DNA of 64,000 nucleotides, taken from the NCBI GenBank assembly GCA_002317135.1, contig DCIX01000006.1, positions 1-64,000 on the forward strand, given 5' to 3'. The notes below the pieces were generated by a model. That model saw only the letters and a program-made list of their open reading frames with translations. It was not told where the DNA came from and did not search any database. Positions 16,914 through 24,951 of this stretch are shown here, in pieces (the stretch's first letter is position 1; the number at the start of each line of letters is the position of its first letter). The stretch comes from Bacteroidales bacterium UBA1715. GTDB taxonomy: Bacteria; Bacteroidota; Bacteroidia; Bacteroidales; UBA1715. A program made the translations under genes and the position numbers.

Positions 16914-17705
16914 TTGAAAAAACAAGTTACATATTATTCGTTGTTGGCAATGTTATTTACAATGTGCCTATTTGCTTTCTGTAGTTGCACGCCCAACGAA
17001 AACGAAAAACTAATTGTAACACGAAAAGACTCTACCTCATATAGTTTGGGAGTTGCATTTGCGAAAAAAATCCCTCAAAATCTTACCGACAACAAAATTG
17101 AATCTGTTGATTTTGACTATTTTATCCAAGGTATTTACGACTATTTTGATTCTACAACAAAAGTAAAACTCTCGGAAGAGGAAATTGAACGCATTGTGAG
17201 TGCAGTATTCCAAAAACAATTCAAAGAAGAGCAACAAGCATTTATACAAGAAAACGAGCCAAACATAGCAAAAGGAGACACTTATCTTTCTACAAACAAA
17301 AAGAATAGTGATATCGTTGAAATCAAACCTGGACTACAGTACAAAATTGTTGATTTAGGTTGGGGAAAACTTTCTCCTTTAGTAACAGATACGATATTCA
17401 TCACTTTCAAGGTTTATAACACTAACAATAAACTAGTTTATAATTCTGACCTATTGAAAATTTACTTAGGTTCAGCAATTCCTGCATTACAAGAAGTTCT
17501 TCCGCACATAAAAACTGGCGGTAATGTAAAAATATTCACATCACACGAATATGCCTATGGTTCAACCGTTTACAAACAAGATTTAGTAAAACCATACGAG
17601 GCATTGATTTTTGATGTAACGCTTAAGAAAATAAAATTGAATTCTGAGCGTTTAGCAGAGTACAATAGACTTGTACAATTAGACTCGTTAAAAACAAATA
17701 ATTAA
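16914..17705 (+). CDS. FKBP-like lipoprotein with degenerate active site
   Basis: This 263-residue envelope protein begins with a TTG codon; the alternative ATG at 16950 would shorten the signal peptide to MLFTMCLFAFCSC. The TTG start gives a normal MKKQ...FCSC lipoprotein leader. The N-terminal helical region (SYSLGVAFAKKIPQNL, DYFIQGIYDYF) is like the dimerisation domain of Mip/FkpA. The C-terminal FKBP fold (TIFITFKVYN, KIYLGSAIPALQEVLP, SHEYAYGS) has lost the FD pair of the usual DGTxFDSS motif, so isomerase activity is doubtful. It is followed 11 bp later by an intact FKBP, suggesting duplication and specialisation. Confidence 0.8.
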   Translation: MKKQVTYYSLLAMLFTMCLFAFCSCTPNENEKLIVTRKDSTSYSLGVAFAKKIPQNLTDNKIESVDFDYFIQGIYDYFDSTTKVKLSEEEIERIVSAVFQKQFKEEQQAFIQENEPNIAKGDTYLSTNKKNSDIVEIKPGLQYKIVDLGWGKLSPLVTDTIFITFKVYNTNNKLVYNSDLLKIYLGSAIPALQEVLPHIKTGGNVKIFTSHEYAYGSTVYKQDLVKPYEALIFDVTLKKIKLNSERLAEYNRLVQLDSLKTNN

Positions 17706-17716
17706 ATACAATTCAA

Positions 17717-18460
17717 ATGAAATCATTTATCAAAACAGCGGGAATACTTTGCTTGGCAGCAACTTTATTCTCTTGTAATAACAAAAAAGACGTAAAACTT
17801 GAAACACTAGAAGATAGCGCTAGTTTCGTACTTGGTTTCCAAAGTGCTGCTATGTGGGCACAACGCGGTGTTGACACTATCAATTCAGATGCGTTCCAAG
17901 CTGGTTACAACGCATTCGATATTGATGAACAAGCAATGCCTCTAGGTATGGAACAAGAAGAATATATGAGTCTTATGCAACGCTTCAGCGAAGTTCTTCA
18001 AAATCGATATCTAGAAAAATTCAAACCAAATATCGAAAAAGGAGAAAAATTCTTGGCTGAAAACAAAGCAAAAGCTGGCGTAATCACTACAGCAAGCGGA
18101 CTTCAATATGAAATAACAAAAGAAGGAACAGGTGTAAAACCAAGTTTATATGATACTATTTATGTAAACTACACAGGTACACTACTAGACGGAACTACAT
18201 TTGATAGTTCTGCAGGCACTCCTATCGCACTACCTCTTATTCCTGGTGCACTTATCCAAGGATGGATAGAAGCATTCCCATTGTTAGCAACAGGAACAAC
18301 AGCAAAATTGTACATTCCATACGATCTTGCTTATGGCGAAGAAGGTAATCAAGCTATTCAACCATTCTCTACACTTATTTTTGATGTAGAACTAGTTAAA
18401 GTTGTAAAAGGTAAAGCTCCTGAACAACCACAAGGAATGCCTCAATTCGAGATTCAATAA
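17717..18460 (+). CDS. FKBP-type peptidyl-prolyl isomerase lipoprotein (FkpA/Mip-like)
   Basis: This 247-residue lipoprotein (lipobox LFSC) has a helical N-terminal dimerisation region (SASFVLGFQSAAMWAQRG) and a C-terminal FKBP domain with an intact active-site segment: VNYTGTLLDGTTFDSS, then IQGWIEAFPLL, then YIPYDLAYGEEG and LIFDVELVKV. It should catalyse cis-trans isomerisation of prolyl bonds and assist folding of envelope or secreted proteins. The gene lies 11 bp downstream of the degenerate paralogue and ends at a strong terminator (18482-18515), so the two form a transcription unit. Confidence 0.9.
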   Translation: MKSFIKTAGILCLAATLFSCNNKKDVKLETLEDSASFVLGFQSAAMWAQRGVDTINSDAFQAGYNAFDIDEQAMPLGMEQEEYMSLMQRFSEVLQNRYLEKFKPNIEKGEKFLAENKAKAGVITTASGLQYEITKEGTGVKPSLYDTIYVNYTGTLLDGTTFDSSAGTPIALPLIPGALIQGWIEAFPLLATGTTAKLYIPYDLAYGEEGNQAIQPFSTLIFDVELVKVVKGKAPEQPQGMPQFEIQ

Positions 18461-18481
18461 GAAAAACTTGACAAAAACCTT

Positions 18482-18515
18482 AAAGTTCGTATGTTTATGC
18501 ATACGAACTTTTTTA
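18482..18515 (+). terminator. Rho-independent terminator
   Basis: A perfect 12-bp stem (aaagttcgtatg at 18482-18493 with catacgaacttt at 18500-18511), a 6-base loop and a T-run ending the FKBP pair. Confidence 0.9.
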
Positions 18516-18561
18516 TGTTTAGTAAAACCTATATAACAAGATTCAGCAGTATCACAAGAAG

Positions 18562-18918
18562 ATGAAAAAAATTGTATTCTTTGCTAGTTTACTTTGTTTG
18601 TTTTCTTGCTCAAAGGAAATCAAAGATGGACCACATATTTATTTCAGCAATTTGGCATCCATTCCAGATACAATTGAAGCAAAAACAATTGTTCCATTTG
18701 ACATAACAGCCATAGGTAACGGATATAAAGTTACTCGTGCACAGTTGTTCGTAAACAAAACAGAATTTTTCGACACAAGCTTTTCTGCAAAGGATTCCAT
18801 CAACATACATTGGGAAATGGATTTTTCTGGACGAACGAGAACGCAAAATATCACAATCCAAGCAACTGACGAAAACGAAATGATTGCAACACAAACATTG
18901 AAACTATTCGTAAAATGA
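18562..18918 (+). CDS. Small lipoprotein of unknown function
   Basis: This 118-residue protein has a lipobox (CLFSC) after MKKIVFFASLL. The mature part is beta-rich (HIYFSNLASIPDTI, VPFDITAIGNGYKV, NITIQATDEN) and resembles a single Ig-like domain, but no family is recognised. It overlaps the next gene by 4 bp (ATGA), so it is probably translated together with the GldI-like isomerase and may work with it at the envelope. Confidence 0.75.
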   Translation: MKKIVFFASLLCLFSCSKEIKDGPHIYFSNLASIPDTIEAKTIVPFDITAIGNGYKVTRAQLFVNKTEFFDTSFSAKDSINIHWEMDFSGRTRTQNITIQATDENEMIATQTLKLFVK

Positions 18919-19451
18919 GAGAAAAAAACATTCTATACATACTACTTTGCTTACTGTGTTTCTTGAGTTGCCAGAACAAACCAAAGAAAGTCATTACCGC
19001 CGAAGATATCCGCAAATACGAGGAAAGGAATATTGAAATAAATAAAGAAATTGTCAAATTAAAACAGGACACTATTCAACAATATATAAAAGACCACAAT
19101 CTCTCTATGGAAAAATCAGGAAGTGGTTTGTGGTACTCTATCAAGCGTAGCAACGATACAACGACAATAAAAACTGGTGATCTTGTAAAAATAGCCTATA
19201 CCGTAACACTGCTAAACGGAAAATTCTGCTATTCATCAGATTCAACTGGGCAAAAAGAATTTAAAGTTGGACAAGGCGGTGTAGAATCAGGACTAGAGGA
19301 AGCGATCTTGCTTATGCATAAAGGAGATACTGCAAACCTAATTATACCACCACATCTTGCTTATGGTCTAATTGGTGACCAAAACAAGATTCCAGTGTTA
19401 GCAATTCTCAATTACAAAGTCATTGTAACAAATCATTTACCTAAAAAATAA
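18915..19451 (+). CDS. GldI-like FKBP-type lipoprotein
   Basis: This 178-residue lipoprotein (lipobox FLSC) has a charged helical stretch (AEDIRKYEERNIEINKEI) and then one FKBP domain (VKIAYTVTLLNGKFCYSSDS, GGVESGLEEAILLMHKGD, IIPPHLAYG). The layout and length match GldI, the gliding-motility-associated FKBP lipoprotein of Bacteroidota, whose job is thought to be folding of secretion or motility components. The FD pair is replaced by CY, so catalysis is uncertain. The T9SS core lies about 8 kb downstream, which supports a link to that system. Confidence 0.75.
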   Translation: MREKNILYILLCLLCFLSCQNKPKKVITAEDIRKYEERNIEINKEIVKLKQDTIQQYIKDHNLSMEKSGSGLWYSIKRSNDTTTIKTGDLVKIAYTVTLLNGKFCYSSDSTGQKEFKVGQGGVESGLEEAILLMHKGDTANLIIPPHLAYGLIGDQNKIPVLAILNYKVIVTNHLPKK

Positions 19452-19473
19452 CCAAAACACATAAATATATTTT

Positions 19474-19481
19474 TACTTTTG
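19474..19481 (+). promoter_or_regulatory. Putative clpX -7 element
   Basis: TACTTTTG fits TAnnTTTG and lies 21 bp before the clpX ATG at 19503. No clear -33 TTG is seen. Confidence 0.5.
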
Positions 19482-19502
19482 CACCATTAACAAGAATTTT
19501 CT

Positions 19503-20711
19503 ATGAAAAAAAACAAATGTTCCTTCTGCGGACGTAGCGAAAACGAAGTTCCATTCCTACTAACAGGTATAGATGGTTTTATTTGTAGCGACTGTGTATC
19601 TCACGCAAATGAAATTCTCGGTCAAATTAAACCAAAAGCAAAACCTACCGCAGCAAAGAAAAATTTTGCAAAAATCAAACCTATTGATATAAAGAAACAT
19701 CTTGACGAATACGTTATCGGACAAGATGAAGCAAAAAAATCTCTTGCAGTTGCCGTTTATAACCACTACAAACGAATTTCTCAAGAAGACACCTCGGATG
19801 TCGATATTGAAAAGTCAAACATTATCTTAGTTGGCGAAACAGGAACAGGAAAAACATTGTTAGCAAAAACTATAGCTAAATTCCTTGATGTTCCTTTTGC
19901 AATTGTAGACGCGACAGTTTTAACCGAAGCTGGTTATGTCGGCGAAGACATTGAAAGTTTATTGGTACGACTCCTACAAGCTACGGACTATGATGTTGAA
20001 CGTGCAGAACAAGGTATCGTCTTCATTGACGAAATCGATAAAATTGCAAGAAAAGGAGACAATCCTTCTATCACTCGCGATGTTTCTGGAGAAGGTGTAC
20101 AACAAGGATTGCTAAAACTTCTTGAAGGTGCAGTGGTAAACGTACCACCACAAGGAGGCAGAAAACATCCTGACCAAAAGATGATTCAAGTAAACACTAA
20201 AAACATTTTGTTTATTTGTGGCGGTGCATTCGAAGGCATACAGAAAATTATCGCAAGACGAATGAATACACATACTGTCGGCTATGGTATGAAAGAAAAA
20301 AACAAAGCAATCGACAAGAACAATTTCCTTCAATATATTGTTCCACAAGATTTGCGTACTTTCGGTCTTATTCCCGAAATAATTGGCCGTCTTCCTATCT
20401 TAACTCACTTAAATCCATTGGATAGAGATGCGTTAAGAAACATTCTAACAGAACCAAAGAATGCGATAATCAAACAATATGTTGAATTATTCAGACTTGA
20501 CGGCATTGAACTAAAATTCGAAGACAGCGCTTACGACTACATTGTAGACAAAGCTGTAGAGTACAAACTTGGTGCACGTGGACTTCGCTCTATATGCGAA
20601 TCCATCATGCTTGACTATATGTACGAAGCTCCTTCAAAAAAAGAAAAGCAGTTAACTATAACAAAAGAACTTGCCGCTGAAAAATTTTCAAAAACTGAAT
20701 TAACCATATAG
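19503..20711 (+). CDS. clpX: ATP-dependent protease ATPase subunit ClpX
   Basis: This 402-residue AAA+ unfoldase has an N-terminal C4 zinc finger (CSFCGRSE...ICSDCV, residues 6-34) that binds adaptors and substrates. The ATPase follows: LDEYVIGQDEAKKSLAVAVY, Walker A GETGTGKT near 110, Walker B IVFIDEIDKIA near 171, sensor region LGARGLRSICESIM. It unfolds tagged proteins and feeds them to ClpP. clpP is not in this window; in many bacteria it is the upstream neighbour, so clpX is separate here. The gene has its own -7 element and is followed 12 bp later by the M42 peptidase. Confidence 0.96.
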   Translation: MKKNKCSFCGRSENEVPFLLTGIDGFICSDCVSHANEILGQIKPKAKPTAAKKNFAKIKPIDIKKHLDEYVIGQDEAKKSLAVAVYNHYKRISQEDTSDVDIEKSNIILVGETGTGKTLLAKTIAKFLDVPFAIVDATVLTEAGYVGEDIESLLVRLLQATDYDVERAEQGIVFIDEIDKIARKGDNPSITRDVSGEGVQQGLLKLLEGAVVNVPPQGGRKHPDQKMIQVNTKNILFICGGAFEGIQKIIARRMNTHTVGYGMKEKNKAIDKNNFLQYIVPQDLRTFGLIPEIIGRLPILTHLNPLDRDALRNILTEPKNAIIKQYVELFRLDGIELKFEDSAYDYIVDKAVEYKLGARGLRSICESIMLDYMYEAPSKKEKQLTITKELAAEKFSKTELTI

Positions 20712-20723
20712 AACACTCATACT

Positions 20724-21755
20724 ATGAACTTCAAACTCATAAAAAAATTAAGCGAAACAGCAGGTCCTTCTGGATTTGAAGATAAAATTAGAAATGTCAT
20801 TACCGAAGAGATTTCTTCTTATGTCGATACCATTTCTACCGACAACATGGGTAACCTTATTGCCTATAGAAAAGGTGTATCTGAGAAAAAACTTATGATT
20901 GCTGCCCACATGGACGAAATCGGTTTCATTGTTACGCACATCGACGACAATGGATTTCTAAAATTCACAACACTCGGTGGTTTTGATCCAAAAACACTAA
21001 CAGCTCAACGCGTTATCGTTCATGGTAAAAAAGATATCATCGGTGTTATGGGAGCCAAACCTATCCATGTAATGACTCCTGAAGAAAGAGACAAAAAAGT
21101 AACAACAAAAGATTTCTTTATCGATCTTGGCCTTCCAAAAGAAGAAGTAGTAAAAATCGTAGAAGTAGGTACACCTATATCACGCGAACGAGAATGTATC
21201 GAAATGGGCGATTGTATTAATGGTAAGTCCTTGGACAACCGCATTGCAAACTATATTTTGATTGAAGTAATTAAAAAGCTAAAAGAAAAAGAACTTCCAT
21301 ACGATACATACTTTACTTTCACGGTACAGGAAGAAGTTGGCCTTCGTGGTGCACAAGTTGCTTCTCTAAAAATTCAACCAGATGTAGCAATTGCACTTGA
21401 TACAACTATTGCATACGATGTTCCTGGTAGTGTTCCACAAGAACAAATAACAAAACTAGGTTCTGGTCCTGGCATAAAAATAATGGACTCTTCTGTTATC
21501 TGCAACACAAAACTAGTTTCATTCATGAAATATATTGCTGACAAATACAGCATACCATTCCAATCAGAAATTATGCAAGGCGGTGGGACCGATACTGGCA
21601 TGTTACAAAAAATGGTTGCTGGCGGAGCTATTGCCGGAGCATTGTCTATTCCTACAAGACACTTGCATCAGGTTATTGAATCGGTACATAAAAACGATGT
21701 CGATAATTCCATTGATTTACTGTACCACATTACAAAATCAATAAACAAAATCTAA
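20724..21755 (+). CDS. M42 family metallopeptidase (glutamyl aminopeptidase type)
   Basis: This 343-residue cytosolic aminopeptidase of the M42 family has the expected dinuclear zinc ligands: His in AAHMDEIGFIVT, Asp in GKSLDNRIANY, Glu pair in FTVQEEVGLRG, Asp in VAIALDTTIAYD and His in IPTRHLHQVIES. It probably trims peptides produced by proteases. It is 12 bp downstream of clpX, a sensible partner in peptide turnover, and ends at a strong terminator (21761-21789). The specificity within M42 cannot be told from sequence alone. Confidence 0.93.
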   Translation: MNFKLIKKLSETAGPSGFEDKIRNVITEEISSYVDTISTDNMGNLIAYRKGVSEKKLMIAAHMDEIGFIVTHIDDNGFLKFTTLGGFDPKTLTAQRVIVHGKKDIIGVMGAKPIHVMTPEERDKKVTTKDFFIDLGLPKEEVVKIVEVGTPISRERECIEMGDCINGKSLDNRIANYILIEVIKKLKEKELPYDTYFTFTVQEEVGLRGAQVASLKIQPDVAIALDTTIAYDVPGSVPQEQITKLGSGPGIKIMDSSVICNTKLVSFMKYIADKYSIPFQSEIMQGGGTDTGMLQKMVAGGAIAGALSIPTRHLHQVIESVHKNDVDNSIDLLYHITKSINKI

Positions 21756-21760
21756 ATAGT

Positions 21761-21789
21761 AACGATGCGGAAATCCGCATCGTTTTTTT
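21761..21789 (+). terminator. Rho-independent terminator
   Basis: Stem aacgatgcgg (21761-21770) with ccgcatcgtt (21775-21784) and a run of seven T. It ends the clpX-M42 unit and lies only 6 bp before the small gene at 21795. Confidence 0.9.
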
Positions 21790-21794
21790 ATTAT

Positions 21795-21935
21795 ATGGCA
21801 GACAATTTTCTAGAAAAGAAATTCGAAGAGTATCAAAAAAAGAAAGCGGAATACGAACGCCTAAAAAAATTAGGACTTGTAAAAAAACAAGTCAAAAATA
21901 ATGGTTCCGAAAAGAACATAAAAAAGGCGGAATGA
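21795..21935 (+). CDS. 46-residue highly charged protein
   Basis: An ATG at 21795 opens 46 codons: MADNFLEKKFEEYQKKKAEY, then a Lys-rich helix (ERLKKLGLVKKQVKNN) and a charged tail to TGA at 21933. The N-terminus resembles small conserved Bacteroidota proteins that start MADN-[FY]-LE, but I know no function. It sits directly after a terminator, so it needs read-through or a promoter hidden in the terminator region. It would be a single amphipathic helix, perhaps RNA- or ribosome-associated (speculative). The frame is supported by its N-terminus and lack of alternatives; moderate confidence that it is real. Confidence 0.6.
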   Translation: MADNFLEKKFEEYQKKKAEYERLKKLGLVKKQVKNNGSEKNIKKAE

Positions 21936-22065
21936 GTTAGCCTCGCCCCGCCATCCATTTAAATAATAATAAAGCGTAACAGTATTGCAAAGATACTCCT
22001 TTTTATATTACCTACAACTTTTTCAGAAAAAAAGTACGGATTTTTTTACGGCTTTGGTTTTAGGG

Positions 22066-22095
22066 TTTGAACATAAAGACAAATTCGTATCTTTG
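22066..22095 (+). promoter_or_regulatory. Putative promoter of the LytTR regulator
   Basis: TTTG at 22066-22069 and TATCTTTG at 22088-22095, 18 bp apart, match the Bacteroidota -33/-7 pattern. The ATG follows at 22113, so the leader would be about 10 bases. The region 21936-22065 shows nothing else recognisable. Confidence 0.65.
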
Positions 22096-22112
22096 CCCCA
22101 AATTTCAACTAT

Positions 22113-23045
22113 ATGAGATTAATAGAATTTCAGCAGCAAAAAGAAATACCTGAACACTTATGCAACAAGTCAGGACTTGCAAGCCAAGTGATTTTCTCGA
22201 CATTATTTGCTCTCCTATTCATCAACATATACAAACCATTTGCTTCAGAAAAATGGACTTCATTGTCTTCTATGAAGGAATACTCACAATGGATTGACTC
22301 TCCTATTGGGTATATGCTGTGGTCACTCGGAATTGTTGCTATCGGTTTTTTTGTAATGGTAATCAGCAGGACACTCTTCTATTATTATGCAAAAAGACAT
22401 AGAATATTCTATTGGGTATACGCCATCTGGCTTACAATAGAATTGTCTGTTATGGCTTTAATCTACACTTTGATTGGCGTTTTTGCAATGAGAGGAACTA
22501 CAGGTATCTCTACAGGAGACGAAGCCATGGATTTCTTTTTAAAAGCACTTTTCTACATTTTCTCTATTCTACTAATACCAACAATGCTTTGTTTCCTATA
22601 TATGGCATTTATGAAGAAGAAGAAAGATCTACAAAAACTACAAGAAAAGATAAAAGAATCACCACAAGCAACAATAGACCAACCTTCTGTCCTACAATTT
22701 TGCGACGAAAAAGGCGAACCTAAATTTTCGGTAAAAGCAGAAAGTGTAATCTGGATTGAAGCTTCCGACAACTACGTTGTTATTAAATACCAAAACCAAG
22801 AAAAGATTTCTGAATTCTTATTAAGAAACTCACTAAAACGCCTTGCCGACGATTTCAAGGACACAACGTTATTCCGTTGCCACAGATCGTATATGGTTAA
22901 TTTCAACCATGCCGTTGCATTACGAAAAGGAATGGACGGTCTTGTAATAGAACTAGACATTCATCCATTAAAGGAAATTCCTGTTTCTAAAACATACAAA
23001 GAGGAAACATCTACTGCTTTTATGCAGTACACTTGTAACAAATAG
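22113..23045 (+). CDS. Membrane-anchored LytTR transcription regulator
   Basis: This 310-residue protein has about four membrane segments (around residues 25-42, 66-87, 103-125 and 146-167), a short coiled linker (KKKKDLQKLQEKIKE), and a C-terminal LytTR DNA-binding domain (SVIWIEASDNYVVIKY, FLLRNSLKRLADDF, LFRCHRSYMVN, IPVSKTYKEE). Such proteins lack a receiver domain and probably sense a membrane or envelope signal directly. It has its own promoter and no partner kinase nearby. The signal and targets are unknown. It is convergent with plsC, 10 bp apart. Confidence 0.87.
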   Translation: MRLIEFQQQKEIPEHLCNKSGLASQVIFSTLFALLFINIYKPFASEKWTSLSSMKEYSQWIDSPIGYMLWSLGIVAIGFFVMVISRTLFYYYAKRHRIFYWVYAIWLTIELSVMALIYTLIGVFAMRGTTGISTGDEAMDFFLKALFYIFSILLIPTMLCFLYMAFMKKKKDLQKLQEKIKESPQATIDQPSVLQFCDEKGEPKFSVKAESVIWIEASDNYVVIKYQNQEKISEFLLRNSLKRLADDFKDTTLFRCHRSYMVNFNHAVALRKGMDGLVIELDIHPLKEIPVSKTYKEETSTAFMQYTCNK

Positions 23046-23055
23046 AAAGAGAAAA

Positions 23056-23751
23056 TTAGTTTTTAAGTTCCTCTTTAATAATATCAAAAACTTGTGCAGA
23101 AACTTTTCCTGCATCTGTTTCTTGTAATCCTTGCACCGATACAGGTTTTCCAATATGAACAACCACTGTTGTTGGGTGAAAATGAATATTATCGCGAGAC
23201 CAAGCAACCGCAGAATTCTTTATTGTAACAGGTACGATATCCACTTGTGAAGCTATTGCAAACTTAAATCCACCTCTTTTAAAAGGACCAAGTTCACCCG
23301 TTTTCGTACGCGTTCCTTCTGGACACAAAGCAATATCCTCACCTTCGGCAATCAATTCCTTAGCAACACGCATATTCGATGTCGTTTTCTGAGAATTTCC
23401 TCTATCAATGAAAATCATACGCATTTTTCTACAAGTATAACCTGTAAGAATATTACGATTCAATTCTTCCTTTGCCATAAAATGCAATGCTCTTTTGGTT
23501 CCCCACATCAAAGCTGGAATATCCAAAAAAGACGCATGATTCGCCATAAAAATATAGTGTTTATCTGAATCTATATTTTCTAAACCTTCTACTTTTATTC
23601 TACTCAGTGTTAGAAAAATCGTAACTGGAGACCATAGATAAACAGCCAACCAAAGCGTTACTTTTGATGGCAAAAGCAGTGTTATTACATAACAGAATAA
23701 AACAAGCCAAATCGCCAGCAACAAAAACTGTATTAAATTGATTATAATCAT
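23056..23751 (-). CDS. plsC: 1-acyl-sn-glycerol-3-phosphate acyltransferase
   Basis: This 231-residue PlsC-type protein has two N-terminal hydrophobic segments and the four acyltransferase motifs: NHASFLD (HX4D), MIFIDRG, PEGTRTKTGELGPFKRGGF and IVPVTIKN. It transfers a fatty acyl group to lysophosphatidic acid in phospholipid synthesis at the inner membrane. It is convergent with the LytTR gene and divergent from the methylase gene. Exact acyl donor and acceptor are inferred from the family. Confidence 0.92.
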   Translation of the reverse strand: MIIINLIQFLLLAIWLVLFCYVITLLLPSKVTLWLAVYLWSPVTIFLTLSRIKVEGLENIDSDKHYIFMANHASFLDIPALMWGTKRALHFMAKEELNRNILTGYTCRKMRMIFIDRGNSQKTTSNMRVAKELIAEGEDIALCPEGTRTKTGELGPFKRGGFKFAIASQVDIVPVTIKNSAVAWSRDNIHFHPTTVVVHIGKPVSVQGLQETDAGKVSAQVFDIIKEELKN

Positions 23752-23816
23752 TCGTGTTCCCTTTCTATTTTTTTACAAAGAAAAGCCTATTTTTACAAAG
23801 AAAAAATTTTTTTTAT

Positions 23817-24515
23817 ATGAATGGTAAAATTTATCTGATTCCATCGGAAATGGGCGAACAAAATCCAAACCAATTGTTTCCCGATTTCAACAAACAAATT
23901 ATAATGGAAACCAACTACTATATAGTAGAAAACGCAAGAACCATACGCCGATTCATAAAAAAAGTATGTCCAGAAAAAAACATCTCTGAAGCAATTCTTT
24001 TTGAAATAGACAAGCACTCTCCCGCATCGGAAATAGAAACAATGATGAAACCGCTTTTCGAAGGTCATAATATTGGCATAATCAGCGAAGCTGGAATGCC
24101 ATGCATTGCCGATCCTGGAAATTTAGTTGTTGCAAGAGCACACGAAAAAGGTATACGAGTAATTCCACTAATTGGCCCAAACTCCATAATTATGGCATTG
24201 ATATCGTCGGGATTCAACGGACAAAGCTTCGCTTTTCATGGATATATTCCAATAAAAGACGAGCGCAAGAAAATGATTCTTCAAATGGAATCTACAGCAG
24301 CAAGAACAGGACAGACACAAATTTTCATGGAAACACCATACCGAAATCAACAATTGTTTGCCGACCTTATTTCATATTTAAGACCAACGACAAAACTTTG
24401 TATTGCCACAGACATAACGTTGAAAACAGAAGAAATCAAAACAAAAACAATTTCCGAATGGAAAAAATGTATTCCTAATCTTCAAAAACGCCCATCAATC
24501 TTTTTAATTTATTAA
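23817..24515 (+). CDS. RsmI-like tetrapyrrole-methylase-family SAM methyltransferase
   Basis: I place the start at the ATG at 23817 (MNGKIYLIPSEMGE); an upstream in-frame ATG at 23754 would add a stretch unlike the family. The 232-residue protein has family motifs (GIISEAGMPCIADPGN, VIPLIGPNSIIMALISSG, AFHGYIP, IFMETPYRNQ). It is related to RsmI, which 2'-O-methylates C1402 of 16S rRNA, but is a short second form common in Bacteroidota; its substrate is not certain. The gene is divergent from plsC with about 65 bp between them. Confidence 0.85.
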   Translation: MNGKIYLIPSEMGEQNPNQLFPDFNKQIIMETNYYIVENARTIRRFIKKVCPEKNISEAILFEIDKHSPASEIETMMKPLFEGHNIGIISEAGMPCIADPGNLVVARAHEKGIRVIPLIGPNSIIMALISSGFNGQSFAFHGYIPIKDERKKMILQMESTAARTGQTQIFMETPYRNQQLFADLISYLRPTTKLCIATDITLKTEEIKTKTISEWKKCIPNLQKRPSIFLIY

Positions 24516-24560
24516 ACTGCATCAAAAAAATTTGTATATTGCAATGCATAATTTCTAACA

Positions 24561-24941
24561 ATGGCCAGACAAAAAATCGAACTCGAATATGAAATGAATA
24601 CGATGCCAAGCATTGTTTACAAAAAAGTTGCTACTCCAGAAGGACTTGCTACTTGGTTTGCCGACGATGCCGCTAGCGAAGATGGAGTAATCTTTTCTTT
24701 TTTATGGAGCAAAGAAGTTACCCATGCCATTGTCATTGAATCACAAGAAAATCAATACATTCGATTCCGTTGGGAAGACGATGAAGAAGAAGATTATTTC
24801 GAATTTAAAATTGTAAAGTCTGATTTTTCAGGAAAATGTTCGTTATTTGTCATTGATTTCTCCGACGATGAAGAATACGACGATGTTGTTCGCCTTTGGA
24901 ATTTTCAAATCGAAGGACTTAAACGAGTTTTGTCTGCTTAA
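24561..24941 (+). CDS. START-like domain protein
   Basis: This 126-residue protein is acidic and looks like a START/AHSA1-type helix-grip fold (IELEYEMNTMPSIVYKKVAT, GLATWFADDA, IRFRWEDDEEEDYFEFKIV, RLWNFQIEGLKRVL). Proteins of this type are found in Bacteroidota next to LptF/LptG-type permeases, as here, 10 bp upstream of one. The ligand and function are unknown; a lipid-related role is suggested only by the fold and neighbour. Confidence 0.8.
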   Translation: MARQKIELEYEMNTMPSIVYKKVATPEGLATWFADDAASEDGVIFSFLWSKEVTHAIVIESQENQYIRFRWEDDEEEDYFEFKIVKSDFSGKCSLFVIDFSDDEEYDDVVRLWNFQIEGLKRVLSA

Positions 24942-24951
24942 ATAGTAAATT

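Noticed and set aside
21926..21952. GGCGG...CCGCC hairpin at the end of the 46-residue gene as a terminator.
   Set aside because: Stem is only 5 bp, loop is long and there is no T-run.
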